A stretch of DNA of 46,062 nt from positions 1 through 46,062 of the forward strand of contig CAMBSL010000012.1 of NCBI GenBank assembly GCA_945870455.1, in the 5' to 3' direction. Both the position numbers and the translations under genes were made by a program. The notes under the pieces are model-generated. The model worked only from the letters and a program-made list of their open reading frames with translations, was not told the DNA's origin and ran no database searches. The DNA is from Pirellula staleyi DSM 6068 (GTDB lineage Bacteria > Planctomycetota > Planctomycetia > Pirellulales > Pirellulaceae). Below, in pieces: positions 20,503-30,215 of this stretch (its first letter is position 1; each line of letters opens with the position of its first letter).

Positions 20503-23097
20503 ATGCCGAAGTCTGGTTCAACCGAGTCCATGTTCGAAAAGTTGCCACAGTGTAGCGACGTGCCGGATGACGCGCGCAAAGCCCCCGAGAAAACCGACTC
20601 CGAGAAAACAGTCATCCGACAGGGCGAATTAATCGATATCAGCCTTTCTCAAGCTGACCAAGTTGACAACCGGCCTGAAGGCGTTGGGAAAATTCCTGAT
20701 CGGAGCGGAGTCCAAAACACGGCGGAGTCCTTGATTGGTCAACAACTGGATCATTTTCTCATCGAGTCCTTAGTAGGAACCGGAGGCATGGGCGCCGTGT
20801 TTCGCGGACGCGATCTGCGTCTTGATCGCGTTGTAGCCATCAAAGTTGTTCCGGTTGGCGACCGTGGTGCCGAGGCGATGCGACGATTTCGCTTTGAAGC
20901 GCAAAGCGCTGCGAAATTGGACCATCCCAATATCGCACGCGTCTACTACGTCGGCGAGACGCACGAATGGAGCTATATTGTGTTCGAGTTTGTCGAAGGG
21001 ACGAATCTTCGGGAACTCGTGTTAAAGCAAGGCTTGCTTTCCATTGATGAAGCAGTTTGTTTGACCCGTCAAGTTGCGGAAGCCTTGCAGCATGCAAGCG
21101 AGCGCAAAGTCGTTCACCGCGATATCAAGCCATCGAATATTTTGGTCACTCAAGCTGGGCAAGCCAAGCTCGTCGACATGGGACTAGCAAGGACCACGGA
21201 ACTCGATAGGTCGACCAACGATCTGACTGCCAGCGGAGTGACGTTAGGTACATTCGACTATATTTCTCCCGAGCAAGCGCATGATCCTCGCGGAGCAGAT
21301 GTTCGAAGCGATATGTATTCGCTCGGCTGTACCCTTTATTTCTTGCTCACGGGACAACCGCCATTTCCTGATGGTACAGCCCTACAGAAACTACTATTGC
21401 ATGGAACGAAACTACCGGAAGACCCGCGTTTCTTTCGGTCTGATATCAGCGACTCTATGATCGCGATCTTGAGAAAAATGATGGCCAAAAAGCCAAGCGA
21501 TCGCTATCAAGAGCCGAACGACTTGATCCAAGACCTACGCACTCTTGCCGATATGGAAGAGCTGGTTTGGGCTAAGTCTTCGGACAATACGGCAATTTTG
21601 CCGACCACTTCTCAACGTACTTGGCTTGAGGCGTCTCTGCCAATTCTCGTTTCGATGGTGGCCGTATTTGGAATTGCGTTGTGGCTACACAGCATCAGCG
21701 CAGCCTTTCCCATTCCCCGCGAGGTGATTCTCGATGCGGACAACGCTGTCTCGGCCAAAGAATCCAACGCTGGCGGAATCATTCCACCCCTGCTCTCAGA
21801 CAAATCAATGCAGACCACGGAACCCGGAAGCCAAGCAAACACCATGCCAACCAGGTCCGACTCAAAGGTGTCCTCGGCAGGTTTGGCAGAGGAAGATACG
21901 ATAACGGTCAGTACCAACGCCGTGCTAGAAAGAGAAAAAAGCCAAACGAATGTCCGAACGATTGACCAAGCTCTGGAGCTTGCAATGAACCAGCCTCAGA
22001 TCAAGCGTATCGTGATCCATTCTCCAACAGTGACCACATCGTTGAGTGCATTAAAAGGAACAGTTCGCTTCCAATCCAATCTAACGATCCAGGCGGAAAA
22101 CGGTCAACGGTGCAAGTGGATCGTTGATGGTTCGGAGTTGTCCACTGAACGAATCGATTCAACAGCGTGTTTCGAATGCGTCCACGATCAAGTTGTGCTT
22201 CAGAATGTCGATATTGTGTGGCGGGTCAACGCAATGTCACGACGGCGTTCGCTGTTCTCCATCAATGCGGGCGCATGGCTGCTATGCAAGAATAGCTCTG
22301 TAACCGTACAGGATGAGCTTGGTCCATTTAGCGGGTCGACATTTGAACCGACGTTTATGTCGATGGTGGCTTCGTTGCCATCCGTGTTTCTCGTGGAGGA
22401 ATCAACACAAGAGGCTTTACGAGAAGTGACAAGTGTTAAATCGCAGCGACTAGTAGCCCGTATCGGCGGAAGCGATTTTTTCGTGCGAGGCCAATGTGAT
22501 TGGTTGCGGTTGAAGTCGCCGGTACGAACCGAAGTTGAACTGGAAAATGGATGGATGGCGATCGCGGGATCGATGATCGAAGCGAATGGTAGCCGAGTCG
22601 CGAGCCGGTCAGGTGTTCCACTGCGGATCGATATGCGCAACGTAACAGCCTGCGTTTTGCGAGCTTGGATGCGATGCAACCTGTCCAACTTGCAACCATA
22701 CCCGATCCCAACGGTTCGAATCGCGAATGAATGTGTATTCACGGGTTGCAAGTCGCTGATCGAATGGAATGCAGTCGATTGTCAGGATTGGAACCTTTGG
22801 GATCAGTCGGAAGAAGGCAAGAAGCTGACAAAATGGATCGATCTGAGGGGCATGGACAACACCTATGACGATCTATCGCTAGCCAACTATTTCTCGCTCA
22901 AAATGAGCAATGGTTTTTCTCATTATATTCCACTGGATCCGGACGCCGATGTCGTCGGCGATGAGCGGGGTCTCGAAACGGCTGCCGCATGGAAGAATCG
23001 GCCTTTACTGGAAGCGACTCGACTGCACGAAGCGACGTTTGAGTCTTTGGAGTGGACGTCTCGCTCCTTCCAACCTGGCTATCAATCCCAGCCTTAG
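20503..23097 (+). CDS. Ser/Thr protein kinase, single TM, C-terminal repetitive beta-rich region
   Basis: LDHFLIESLVGTGGMGAVFRGRDLRLDRVVAIKVV, VVHRDIKPSNILV, VDMGLAR, GTFDYISPEQAHDPRGADVRSDMYSLGCTLYFLLTG; TM LPILVSMVAVFGIALWL; about 440-aa C-terminal region. The ORF track starts at 20443. Confidence 0.9.
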   Translation: MPKSGSTESMFEKLPQCSDVPDDARKAPEKTDSEKTVIRQGELIDISLSQADQVDNRPEGVGKIPDRSGVQNTAESLIGQQLDHFLIESLVGTGGMGAVFRGRDLRLDRVVAIKVVPVGDRGAEAMRRFRFEAQSAAKLDHPNIARVYYVGETHEWSYIVFEFVEGTNLRELVLKQGLLSIDEAVCLTRQVAEALQHASERKVVHRDIKPSNILVTQAGQAKLVDMGLARTTELDRSTNDLTASGVTLGTFDYISPEQAHDPRGADVRSDMYSLGCTLYFLLTGQPPFPDGTALQKLLLHGTKLPEDPRFFRSDISDSMIAILRKMMAKKPSDRYQEPNDLIQDLRTLADMEELVWAKSSDNTAILPTTSQRTWLEASLPILVSMVAVFGIALWLHSISAAFPIPREVILDADNAVSAKESNAGGIIPPLLSDKSMQTTEPGSQANTMPTRSDSKVSSAGLAEEDTITVSTNAVLEREKSQTNVRTIDQALELAMNQPQIKRIVIHSPTVTTSLSALKGTVRFQSNLTIQAENGQRCKWIVDGSELSTERIDSTACFECVHDQVVLQNVDIVWRVNAMSRRRSLFSINAGAWLLCKNSSVTVQDELGPFSGSTFEPTFMSMVASLPSVFLVEESTQEALREVTSVKSQRLVARIGGSDFFVRGQCDWLRLKSPVRTEVELENGWMAIAGSMIEANGSRVASRSGVPLRIDMRNVTACVLRAWMRCNLSNLQPYPIPTVRIANECVFTGCKSLIEWNAVDCQDWNLWDQSEEGKKLTKWIDLRGMDNTYDDLSLANYFSLKMSNGFSHYIPLDPDADVVGDERGLETAAAWKNRPLLEATRLHEATFESLEWTSRSFQPGYQSQP

Positions 23098-23162
23098 CAG
23101 CTCGCCCTGGTTTGTGCGATATTGAGCAATTCCAGAGTTCTTTGGACATGCTCTTTACGCAT

Positions 23163-24026
23163 TCATTGTTCGCTTCGGATAGCAAATCTCCTCAACATGC
23201 ATAAACCTCTTAGCACTAAATGCTCGACAAACTCGGCTGGTTTGACAATGTGTGGGAGCAATAGACTGCCATCTCCTCCTGTAACAACCACCTTTACATT
23301 AGGTCCGTTTGGACTTTGATCTCGATAGCGTTGCACAAGATGCGATGCCCCCCCGACCAATGCTGCATTGACTCCCGCCGAGATCGCTTGAACGGTATTT
23401 TTGCCGGGCAACTCGGGCAAAATATCCACAAAATGATTACCTAGCCAGGGCAACTGGTCCGTTCCTGCGGCCAACAGTTGCAGGGATAAACCTAACCCAG
23501 GCATGATCGCACCACCGCAGAATACGCCTTCACTATTGACGAAGTCGACCGTGACAGCAGTACCCGCTTGAATCACGATGATCGGGCCGTTGGGTTGGTT
23601 TTGCGCGTAGGTATAATTATACGCCGCCCAAGCCGCCAACAGTCGATCGATGCCTGTTTTAGCTGGCTCATCGACGTCGAGTTTCATGGATAAATCCGAA
23701 TGGACCACAACCTTGGCCATGTCCCGAAATCCGTGCTTAACCAAACTTCGGTTTAACTCATCGAGCGCCGTTCGTTGAACGCAGGAAATAAGCCAATTCT
23801 CGTTAGGGCTGCCGTTGAATTGCGAGACCAGCCAGTCAAATGCGCTATGATCTCGGAGCTCACACCAAAGTTGGTTCGGTGCAGACTCTTGATCTGGAGA
23901 CGGATTGTGGTGCGACGCGACGGCGGCGGACCAGGATAATCTGTAAACATTCTGGTCGGTAAACAGTTCTTGATCTGTAACCTGGGTTGCACGTAAGCCA
24001 CTATTGCCAATGTCGACCAAAATCAT
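23163..24026 (-). CDS. coaX: Type III pantothenate kinase
   Basis: MILVDIGNSGLRA, GIDRLLAAWAAYN, VIQAGTAVTVDFVNSEGVFCGGAIMPGLGLSLQLLAAGTDQLP. Confidence 0.9.
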   Translation of the reverse strand: MILVDIGNSGLRATQVTDQELFTDQNVYRLSWSAAVASHHNPSPDQESAPNQLWCELRDHSAFDWLVSQFNGSPNENWLISCVQRTALDELNRSLVKHGFRDMAKVVVHSDLSMKLDVDEPAKTGIDRLLAAWAAYNYTYAQNQPNGPIIVIQAGTAVTVDFVNSEGVFCGGAIMPGLGLSLQLLAAGTDQLPWLGNHFVDILPELPGKNTVQAISAGVNAALVGGASHLVQRYRDQSPNGPNVKVVVTGGDGSLLLPHIVKPAEFVEHLVLRGLCMLRRFAIRSEQ

Positions 24027-25045
24027 TATTTGACAGCGGCAAGCTCCGCATGATTTTGCTCAGCAAGCAAAGATGCAATCTTGGTTACGAGTTGATTGAG
24101 GCCTAAGCCCGTTACCGCGCTGATAAGAAACACATCGCTGCGTCCGAGATTTTCGCACATCATTTGATGAATCATTTTGGCATCAGGAAGCTCCGCTTTG
24201 GTGATTGCCAGAATCTCAGGTCGTTCTGCAAGCTCGCTGCTGTAATCCCCAAGTTCTTTTCGAATTGTATGATAGTTTTCGATCGGATCGGTTTGATCCA
24301 TCGGCATCGGCTCAACCAAATGCACAAGAATACCTGCTCGCATGATGTGTCGCAAAAAATCATGGCCAAGCCCGAGTCCCTGAGCCGCTCCTTCGATCAA
24401 ACCGGGAATATCTGCCAATACAAAGTTCCTATCCAGGTCGACTGATACCAAGCCAAGATTTGGAAACTTGGTCGTGAATGGATAGTCGGCAATCTCGGGT
24501 CGGGCTCGAGAAAGTCTGCTCAGAAGAGTGCTCTTACCAGCGTTGGGCATTCCGATAAGACCAACGTCCGCAATTGTCTTTAACTCAAAAATCAACCGGC
24601 GTTGTTCACCCATACCGCCCATGGTGGTGTCTCTCGGTGCTTGATTTGTCGATGATTTAAAATGGAGGTTTCCCCAGCCACCTCGACCGCCGCGGGCGGC
24701 TACGATTTCGTCACCTGGGTTGACTAGATCCCTCAAAATCATGCCGGATTCTTTGTCGAGCAATACCGTTCCGGGAGGAACGTCGAGAACAAGATCCTGC
24801 CCCATTTTCCCATGACAATTTGAACCGAGGCCGGGCGAGCCACATTCGGCTCGCCAATGTCTTTGATGCGCGAAAGCGACAAGTGAGTTCACACCCGATT
24901 TAGCCCGTACGATGACACTGCCGCCGTTTCCGCCATCACCGCCGCACGGGCCACCGCGCGGAACGTGCTTTTCGCGACGAAACGCCATGCAGCCGTTGCC
25001 GCCTCGACCTGCGATGGCTTCTATCTCGACCCGGTCGACGAACAT
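24026..25045 (-). CDS. obgE: GTPase Obg
   Basis: MFVDRVEIEAIAGRGGNGCMAFRREKHVPRGGPCGGDGGNGGSV..., VGLIGMPNAGKSTLLSRLSRARPEIADYPFTT, ADIPGLIEGAAQGLGLGHDFLRHI. Confidence 0.97.
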   Translation of the reverse strand: MFVDRVEIEAIAGRGGNGCMAFRREKHVPRGGPCGGDGGNGGSVIVRAKSGVNSLVAFAHQRHWRAECGSPGLGSNCHGKMGQDLVLDVPPGTVLLDKESGMILRDLVNPGDEIVAARGGRGGWGNLHFKSSTNQAPRDTTMGGMGEQRRLIFELKTIADVGLIGMPNAGKSTLLSRLSRARPEIADYPFTTKFPNLGLVSVDLDRNFVLADIPGLIEGAAQGLGLGHDFLRHIMRAGILVHLVEPMPMDQTDPIENYHTIRKELGDYSSELAERPEILAITKAELPDAKMIHQMMCENLGRSDVFLISAVTGLGLNQLVTKIASLLAEQNHAELAAVK

Positions 25046-25083
25046 GGTAGGCGTTCAAATCTTGGTTGAATTATCGAGAGTGC

Positions 25084-25347
25084 TTACGCTGATAAAGCTT
25101 CAGCGATAGGTCGGACGTTAATACGTCGGCCTTCTCGGTCGAAGTAAACATTGCCTTCGATCAAGGAGAAGATAGTGTAGTCTTTACCCATTCCCACATT
25201 GCGGCCCGGATGCCACTTGGTGCCTACTTGGCGAATCAGGATGTTCCCAGAGATGACCTTTTCACCTCCAAATTTCTTGACTCCGCGACGTTGTGCATTG
25301 GAGTCGCGACCGTTTCGCGTGGACCCCTGACCTTTTTTGTGTGCCAT
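25084..25347 (-). CDS. rpmA: 50S ribosomal protein bL27
   Basis: [69 protein letters not shown]. Confidence 0.97.
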   Translation of the reverse strand: MAHKKGQGSTRNGRDSNAQRRGVKKFGGEKVISGNILIRQVGTKWHPGRNVGMGKDYTIFSLIEGNVYFDREGRRINVRPIAEALSA

Positions 25348-25418
25348 TGAGCAATCTACCTGTACCGAGTCAGACTATCAAAAAACTAAAAAATTCCGCA
25401 GATCGCGGGTCGATTAGT

Positions 25419-26489
25419 TTAGCGGTAAATCCACTCATAATCAAGTCGTTCTTTCAGGTTAAACTGCTGTAGAAGGTAGTCCATCCTCGCGCGGTTTTCC
25501 AAAGCGGGTAGCCCAAGATAGATTCGATCCTTCGCAACGTCGATCACATCCCCGGGTCGCCAAAAATAGATTCGGAGCGTTTTGCGGTCGAAGTTCTTCT
25601 TGCCCGACTCGTCGATTCGGATCCTATATGCGTTGGTTAACCCGCGAACGTCGATTGCGAAAAAGTCAAGACGTGGATCGACATCGGTCCAAGTGGCAAT
25701 CCCCCAAAACGAATTGTCAGCGTCAAGGCTACTTATTGGAATATCGCGTTTTCCAATCTCGATATGGTCGTAAAGCGGCTTGCCAACTCGCTCCCGGGCT
25801 GCGATTGCGGACTTCGCGGTAGGCAAGATTTGAGCGTCCATGCTCAGTTTTCGCTCTTTGCTAACGAGTACGAAATACGGCAAGAACCGGACCGAATCGA
25901 AATTTACTTTTGAGGGAAACTCTGGGATTTCGCTCTCGTTCTCCACTTTCGGAGCTAAATCCTGGCCTGTATAGCGAACCTTGTAAAGCAAATACCAAAC
26001 GACTTTTTTCTGCGTTCCTCCGCTTGCAATTGGAATGTCGACTTCGATGAGGCGTGCGGGCTTAAAAGAAAACTCCAACCCCCAGATTTCATGTCGAAGA
26101 GTCACGTTTCGGGACAAAGCCAGCAACGTTTGACTCGGGGAAGCGAAGTAGGGCTTGTTCTCGGGGAAATCAGGAGCCGTCCACTCAAGTTCCGGATGTT
26201 TCGCAACGAAATCCAAATCAAAAGGGCCGATCGCAGTGTCCTCGGCATTCTGATCTGGCGACACAACCGTTAACGGAATCGTGTTGCGACCCAGATTTCC
26301 ACTGGCGGACGACGAGCCGAGCGACTCGCTAGGCGACCCGTTCTGAGCAAGGGAAATACTGGCGTGAGTCACCGAGCAAATAGCGACGACAAAACAATGC
26401 AAAATCCTGTTTTTCACAATGTAACATTCCACAAGGTGATACTCACGAGGCGAAGGCAAACTCAGGCTGCAGGCTGAGCTCCAAATCAA
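25419..26489 (-). CDS. Hypothetical secreted protein
   Basis: 356-aa ORF with a signal-like segment (NRILHCFVVAICSVTHASISLAQ). An internal GTG at 26417 (VKNRILHCF) is a plausible real start. Confidence 0.7.
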   Translation of the reverse strand: MIWSSACSLSLPSPREYHLVECYIVKNRILHCFVVAICSVTHASISLAQNGSPSESLGSSSASGNLGRNTIPLTVVSPDQNAEDTAIGPFDLDFVAKHPELEWTAPDFPENKPYFASPSQTLLALSRNVTLRHEIWGLEFSFKPARLIEVDIPIASGGTQKKVVWYLLYKVRYTGQDLAPKVENESEIPEFPSKVNFDSVRFLPYFVLVSKERKLSMDAQILPTAKSAIAARERVGKPLYDHIEIGKRDIPISSLDADNSFWGIATWTDVDPRLDFFAIDVRGLTNAYRIRIDESGKKNFDRKTLRIYFWRPGDVIDVAKDRIYLGLPALENRARMDYLLQQFNLKERLDYEWIYR

Positions 26490-26612
26490 AAAACATTACC
26501 GGAGTATAATTCGTTGCGGCGACTCGCGCAATCGAAAACTTCGGGATAGTGTATTTTTTGGGAATGGTAGGGACAGGTTGAAAGGATTCGTACAAACCCA
26601 ACAGATAAACCC

Positions 26613-26806
26613 TACCGCCTAAGCCCTGCAGCCTCGCCGAATGAGCCCCGAAGCCTTGCCGAATGAGCCCCGAAGCCTCGCCGAATGAGCCCCGAAGCCT
26701 CGCCGAATAAGCTCTGCAGCCCTGACAAATAAGGTCTGCAGCCCTGACAAATAAGGTCTGCCAAATAAGGTCTGCCAAATAAGGTCTGCCAAATAAGCTC
26801 TACCAG
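26613..26806. repeat. Minisatellite: about six 22-bp units turning into 14-bp units
   Basis: 22-bp units from 26613, including cgccgaatgagccccgaagcct at 26635/26657/26679; then tgacaaataaggtctgcagccc at 26723; then ccaaataaggtctg 14-mers at 26761, 26775 and (diverged) 26789. Confidence 0.9.
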
Positions 26807-26835
26807 AAAAAACCTGCCCGGCAGACGCCGGTCGA

Positions 26836-26925
26836 CTATTTCTTGCGATGCCTAATTCGGGCTCGCATACGTCTTTTCTTACGACCAATCTTTCGACGAC
26901 CCCGACCTGTTTTCTTTACACCCAC
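26836..26925 (-). CDS. 29-aa very basic microprotein, AURKAIP1/COX24 (bS22-like) candidate
   Basis: GTG start at 26925 preceded by AGGAG with 9-nt spacing. Translation: (M)GVKKTGRGRRKIGRKKRRMRARIRHRKK*. Below the ORF-track length cutoff. Family assignment from memory of composition/motif only. Confidence 0.65.
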   Translation of the reverse strand: MGVKKTGRGRRKIGRKKRRMRARIRHRKK

Positions 26926-27146
26926 GAACCCACGCTCCTAATCAATTGCAAAAAACCCCATGTTTTCGCCACGCAGTGGCAAAACAATTAAAGTAAACGC
27001 TCAAAAATAAAAGTTCAACACGTCTACCAAGTTGCGTAGCGTAACATAAGACTACGTATTCCGACAAGTCCATGGAGTCAGAATAAGAACGCCAAATCTC
27101 GATCGGAACTGAGCGTTATTACCCTTTAACCCTTGACACGCAAATC

Positions 27147-27818
27147 ATGCTATTCGATGCCGTTATCTTCGATTTGGACGGAACATTGCTCGATTCTCTA
27201 GAGGACATTGCCACGGCGGCCAACCGGGTTCTCGACGATTTGGGCAAGCCAACTTACGCGATTTCCGACTACAAGTACTTGGTTGGCGACGGAGTGGCCA
27301 TGCTTTTTCAGCGGGCGCTACCGGAATGCGAAGGCCAGCCCGATGTCAAAGCAGACTGCATGCAACGCTTTGAAGTTGCCTATTCAGCAATCTGGAATAA
27401 TCGATCGAAACCCTACGCGGGTATCTTGCCGATGCTGGAATCCCTGAGTCGACAATCCCTGAATTTGTCGGTTCTGTCGAACAAACCGGAGAGTTTTACG
27501 AAAATTTGCGTCGATCATTTCTTTGGGAATGTCAGGTTTGACCACGTTTTAGGGCATTCCGAACGTTTTCCGCGTAAGCCTGACCCCTCAAGCGCTAAAT
27601 GGATAGCCAATCAACTCGGAGTCGCTAACGATCGTATCGCTTATGTGGGTGATACGAACACCGACATGAAAACTGCGATTGGAGCGGGACTTCGTGCGAT
27701 TGGAGTTACATGGGGATTTCGTCCCGAGAGCGAACTGCTCGCCAGTGGTGCGCAGATCATCTGCAACGACGTCGATCAATTGACCAATTGGTTGCTGAGC
27801 TCTCGAACGAATCCTTAA
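27147..27818 (+). CDS. gph: HAD hydrolase, phosphoglycolate phosphatase-like
   Basis: MLFDAVIFDLDGTLLDSLEDIATAANRVL, LSNKPESFTK, AYVGDTNTDMKTAIGAGLRAIGVTWGFR. Confidence 0.85.
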   Translation: MLFDAVIFDLDGTLLDSLEDIATAANRVLDDLGKPTYAISDYKYLVGDGVAMLFQRALPECEGQPDVKADCMQRFEVAYSAIWNNRSKPYAGILPMLESLSRQSLNLSVLSNKPESFTKICVDHFFGNVRFDHVLGHSERFPRKPDPSSAKWIANQLGVANDRIAYVGDTNTDMKTAIGAGLRAIGVTWGFRPESELLASGAQIICNDVDQLTNWLLSSRTNP

Positions 27819-27866
27819 AAACGATTTTGATTCGAGTGATGGAACGAGCTCAGGACCCAATAAGTC

Positions 27867-29189
27867 ATGAAAACAGTCAATCCAAATCCGCGATCGACAG
27901 AGCAATCCAAGCAGGAAGAATTTGAAGTCATCAAACGTCGCATACACAAGCGGCTCATCGACAAGCTTGACCTTTCGCGGGTCATTGATCTCAAAGGAGA
28001 ATCGTTTCGACGCGAAATTCGTGCGGTAGTTGAGCACCTTTGCGATAGCGAAAACACGTTCCTCAACCGCTCCGAACGCGACAAGATTGTGGATGAGGTC
28101 CTCGACGAAACGCTGGGGCTCGGGCCTTTGGAGTTTTTGCTCAAGGATCCGTCCATCAGTGATATCTTAATCAACGGCCCAAAAAACATCTTCGTTGAGC
28201 GAAGTGGTCAACTGGTGAAGACCAACGTTGAATTTCGCGACAATGCGCACTTGATGCAAATCATCGATCGAATTGTGTCCAAGGTTGGGCGGCGTGTGGA
28301 TGAAACCTGCCCAATGGTGGACGCTCGGTTGGAAGATGGTTCTCGGGTCAATGCGATCATTCCTCCGTTGGCTCTCGATGGAGCATGCGTTTCCATTCGA
28401 CGATTCGGTTCGAATCCGCTCAAGCTAGAAGGGCTCCTCAACTATAAGTCGTTCACGCCCGAAATGGTGATGCTACTTGAGGGCTGCATTAAAGCGAGGC
28501 TCAATATCGTCATCAGTGGTGGAACAGGCTCAGGCAAGACAACACTGCTCAACACTTTGAGCAGTTTCATTCAAAATGATCAGCGAATCGTTACGATCGA
28601 AGACGCAGCCGAGTTGCAGTTGCAGCAAGAGCACGTTGTAAGACTCGAAACACGGCCTTCGAACATTGAAGGAACGGGTGCCATTTCTGCGACGGATTTA
28701 GTTCGCAATGCGTTGCGAATGCGACCCGAACGGATCATCATCGGTGAGTGCCGGGGAGGTGAAACGCTTGACATGTTGCAAGCCATGAATACCGGGCACG
28801 ATGGTTCGATGACGACCGTCCACTCCAACTCGCCTCGCGATGCGATCGCTCGGCTTGAAACGCTGGTCATGATGGCGGGATACGACCTGCCTGTGAAAGC
28901 GATTCGGCAGCAGATTTCGGGTGCGGTCGATGTCATCATTCAGACCAATCGATTGCAGGGAGGACCTCGACGCGTCTTGAACATCACGGAAGTGCAAGGC
29001 ATGGAACAAGACACGGTCATTTTGCAGGACATTTATCGTTTTATTCAAGATGGGGTCGGAGACGACGGGAAAGCACACGGCTATTTCGAATCAACCGGAG
29101 TGCGACCTTCCTTTATGCCGAGGTTGGAGTCGGCCGGCATCAGGTTGCCAGCCAGCGCTTTCCGCCAGCGGATTATGATGCGAGCCTAA
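27867..29189 (+). CDS. cpaF: CpaF/TadA family secretion ATPase
   Basis: GPLEFLLKDPSISDILINGPKNIFVERSGQL, ISGGTGSGKTTLLNTLS, TIEDAAELQLQQEHVVRLETRP, RPERIIIGECRGGETLDMLQAMNTGHDGSMTTVHSNSPRDA. Confidence 0.96.
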   Translation: MKTVNPNPRSTEQSKQEEFEVIKRRIHKRLIDKLDLSRVIDLKGESFRREIRAVVEHLCDSENTFLNRSERDKIVDEVLDETLGLGPLEFLLKDPSISDILINGPKNIFVERSGQLVKTNVEFRDNAHLMQIIDRIVSKVGRRVDETCPMVDARLEDGSRVNAIIPPLALDGACVSIRRFGSNPLKLEGLLNYKSFTPEMVMLLEGCIKARLNIVISGGTGSGKTTLLNTLSSFIQNDQRIVTIEDAAELQLQQEHVVRLETRPSNIEGTGAISATDLVRNALRMRPERIIIGECRGGETLDMLQAMNTGHDGSMTTVHSNSPRDAIARLETLVMMAGYDLPVKAIRQQISGAVDVIIQTNRLQGGPRRVLNITEVQGMEQDTVILQDIYRFIQDGVGDDGKAHGYFESTGVRPSFMPRLESAGIRLPASAFRQRIMMRA

Positions 29190-29194
29190 CCAAC

Positions 29195-30160
29195 ATGATA
29201 GTACTAATCATCGCGGCCTCGGCGGGACTATGCGTTGCTGCCGTCGTAGGCTTAGTTGCAACCATGGTGCGAGGAGATGAAGCGTCGGTCGCCGAAGATC
29301 GTTTGTCCACTTTGACCGACATGGGACGCCGTGATTTGGTGGGCAAAGCGGACGATGTGCTTATGTTGCGCAATTCAACTGAAGGAACAACGAATTTCCT
29401 AGAGGACTGGATGGCCCGCAAGTTCAACATGAACGTTGCACTTGAACAGGCGGACATAAAGCTTCCTCTGAGCAAGTTTGGACTAATGTGCGTGGGGTTG
29501 GCGGGCACTGGCGCAGCCGCTGGTTTGTTCGCACCCATGCCATACCTGACCGCACCGTTGGCCGGGGTGTCGTTGTTTTTCTTGCCGTTCTTATGGGTTC
29601 TCATGAAACGGAAAGAAAGGATCAATAAATTCAACGCCCAATTGCCCGAGGCGCTTGAAATGCTGAGTCGATCCCTTCGCGCAGGACACTCGCTAGGCGC
29701 GGGTTTTGGATTGATTTCAGATGAGATGCAGGACCCTTTGGCCCGCGAGTTCGGGCGTTGCTTCGATGAGCAGAATTTAGGTGTTCCGCTGGAAAAATCG
29801 ATCGAAGCAATGACACTTCGCATCCCAAATCTTGACTTGCGTTTCTTTGCAACGGCGGTGAGTCTCCAGCGTCAAACGGGCGGTGACCTAGCGGAGATTT
29901 TGGATAAAATCGGCCGTCTTGTTCGTGCTCGCTATCGACTCGCTGGACAGATCCAAGCGCTCACGGGTGAAGGGCGATTGTCGGGTATCGTTCTCCTCGC
30001 CCTGCCGCCAGGACTGTTCATCATGATGCTCGTCTTGAACAAAGAGTATGTCATGAAACTCTTTACCGACCCGATGGGGCAATGGATGCTCGGTGGTGCC
30101 ATCGTAATGCAATTGCTTGGTGCACTCGTCATCAAAAAAATTATCGACATCAAGGTTTGA
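29195..30160 (+). CDS. tadB: TadB-like type II secretion F-domain protein
   Basis: Multi-TM; QLPEALEMLSRSLRAGHSLGAGFGLISDEMQDPLAREF...TGGDLAEILDKIGRLVRARYRL. Confidence 0.9.
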   Translation: MIVLIIAASAGLCVAAVVGLVATMVRGDEASVAEDRLSTLTDMGRRDLVGKADDVLMLRNSTEGTTNFLEDWMARKFNMNVALEQADIKLPLSKFGLMCVGLAGTGAAAGLFAPMPYLTAPLAGVSLFFLPFLWVLMKRKERINKFNAQLPEALEMLSRSLRAGHSLGAGFGLISDEMQDPLAREFGRCFDEQNLGVPLEKSIEAMTLRIPNLDLRFFATAVSLQRQTGGDLAEILDKIGRLVRARYRLAGQIQALTGEGRLSGIVLLALPPGLFIMMLVLNKEYVMKLFTDPMGQWMLGGAIVMQLLGALVIKKIIDIKV

Positions 30161-30215
30161 ACGCGAGTCGTACACCACTTGGCGTTTGCAAGCTACAAAG
30201 GTAGGAATAAAAATC

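Noticed and set aside
26613-26806. Possible CRISPR array
   Set aside because: Units are contiguous with no unique spacers; it is a tandem repeat.
26619-26888. Minus-strand ORFs through the minisatellite (repeats such as SARLRGSFGEASGLIRQGFGAH)
   Set aside because: Periodic peptide is a by-product of the 22-bp repeat, which shifts frame with the 14-bp units; no start/SD support.
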